Assembly: GCA_017469785.1 (NCBI GenBank)
Contig: JAFUFU010000004.1
Coordinates: 1 to 34,156, forward strand
Length of the DNA stretch: 34,156 nucleotides
Reading direction: 5' to 3'
Source: Treponema sp.
GTDB taxonomy: Bacteria > Spirochaetota > Spirochaetia > Treponematales > Treponemataceae
Below, in pieces: positions 34,038-34,156 of the stretch. The position numbers and the translations under genes were made by a program. Below the pieces are notes generated by a model. That model ran no database searches and was not told the DNA's origin. It was given only the letters and a program-made list of their open reading frames with translations. How positions within the stretch are numbered: position 1 is the stretch's first letter; every line of letters begins with the position of its first letter.

Positions 34038-34156
34038 TCAATTAGGTGATAGAGATTTAATTGCTTTTTCAGCAAGTTTTGAGACGTCAACGTCAGGAGG
34101 AAAAATAGGAACGTAATCAATATTGTTTTTGAGAACAGTGAAGACAACATTGAGGA
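34038..34156 (-). CDS. C-terminus of an unidentified gene, cut by the window edge
   Basis: On the minus strand an open frame enters from the right edge and ends at a TGA at 34038-34040. The visible 39 codons read LNVVFTVLKNNIDYVPIFPP, then DVDVSKLAEKAIKSLSPN-stop. The composition is protein-like but too short to identify. 33883-34037 is AT-rich with no gene. Confidence 0.5.
   Translation of the reverse strand, partial: LNVVFTVLKNNIDYVPIFPPDVDVSKLAEKAIKSLSPN

Overview
The window looks like a host-associated, plant-glycan-using Treponema (Spirochaetota, rumen or gut type). This rests on a P83/100-family antigen, an MglB sugar-binding lipoprotein with its two halves in the permuted order known from T. 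pallidum MglB-2, a pectinesterase lipoprotein, an MCP and several spirochaete-like lipoprotein signals. Identifications come from motif recognition; no database was searched. Coordinates counted by eye for short sites may be off by 1-2 bases.

Layout. 1-1519: a complete IS3-family element whose left tip is the first base of the window. 1591-4515: a YkgJ-type Cys-cluster protein, convergent with a tight operon ribD-ribE-cbiC. 4623-9219: the mglBAC sugar ABC transporter, with a hairpin between mglB and mglA, a long cytoplasmic-type extension on MglC, and a terminator. 9229-11400: a response-regulator diguanylate cyclase, tRNA-Val(GAC) and a coiled-coil protein of unknown function. 11508-16139: a class I desulfoferrodoxin, then a cell-wall salvage pair on the minus strand (NamZ fused to an AmiE-type serine hydrolase, followed by a NagZ-like GH3 lipoprotein). 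16209-19290: a plasmid-type replication and partition module, made of 11 direct iterons and one inverted copy, a RepA_C-type initiator, a small RHH-like partner, ParA, and an AT-rich repeat region that could be the centromere. 19497-24784: a small protein, then an apparent operon nfeD-slipin-mcp-P83/100. 24801-27007: a XylR-like regulator split in two frames at a G9 tract, divergent from a 1118-residue multidomain pectinesterase (27193-30549). 30730-31134: the tail of an Rpn/PD-(D/E)XK-type protein. 31255-33821: metN-metI-metQ. 34038-34156: the C-terminus of an unidentified gene running off the right edge.

How it fits together. Sugar uptake (mgl), methionine uptake (met), pectin attack and peptidoglycan salvage are scavenging functions. 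The most striking point is that a plasmid-style origin sits among ordinary housekeeping genes (tRNA-Val, riboflavin, metNIQ). In the lines I counted, base skew on the + strand changes from C-rich on the left to G-rich on the right of this module even in genes whose orientation opposes that trend. This suggests it is, or recently was, the active origin of a large replicon (chromosome, chromid or megaplasmid). Exact copies of its iterons also lie inside ribD and at the end of the regulator gene.
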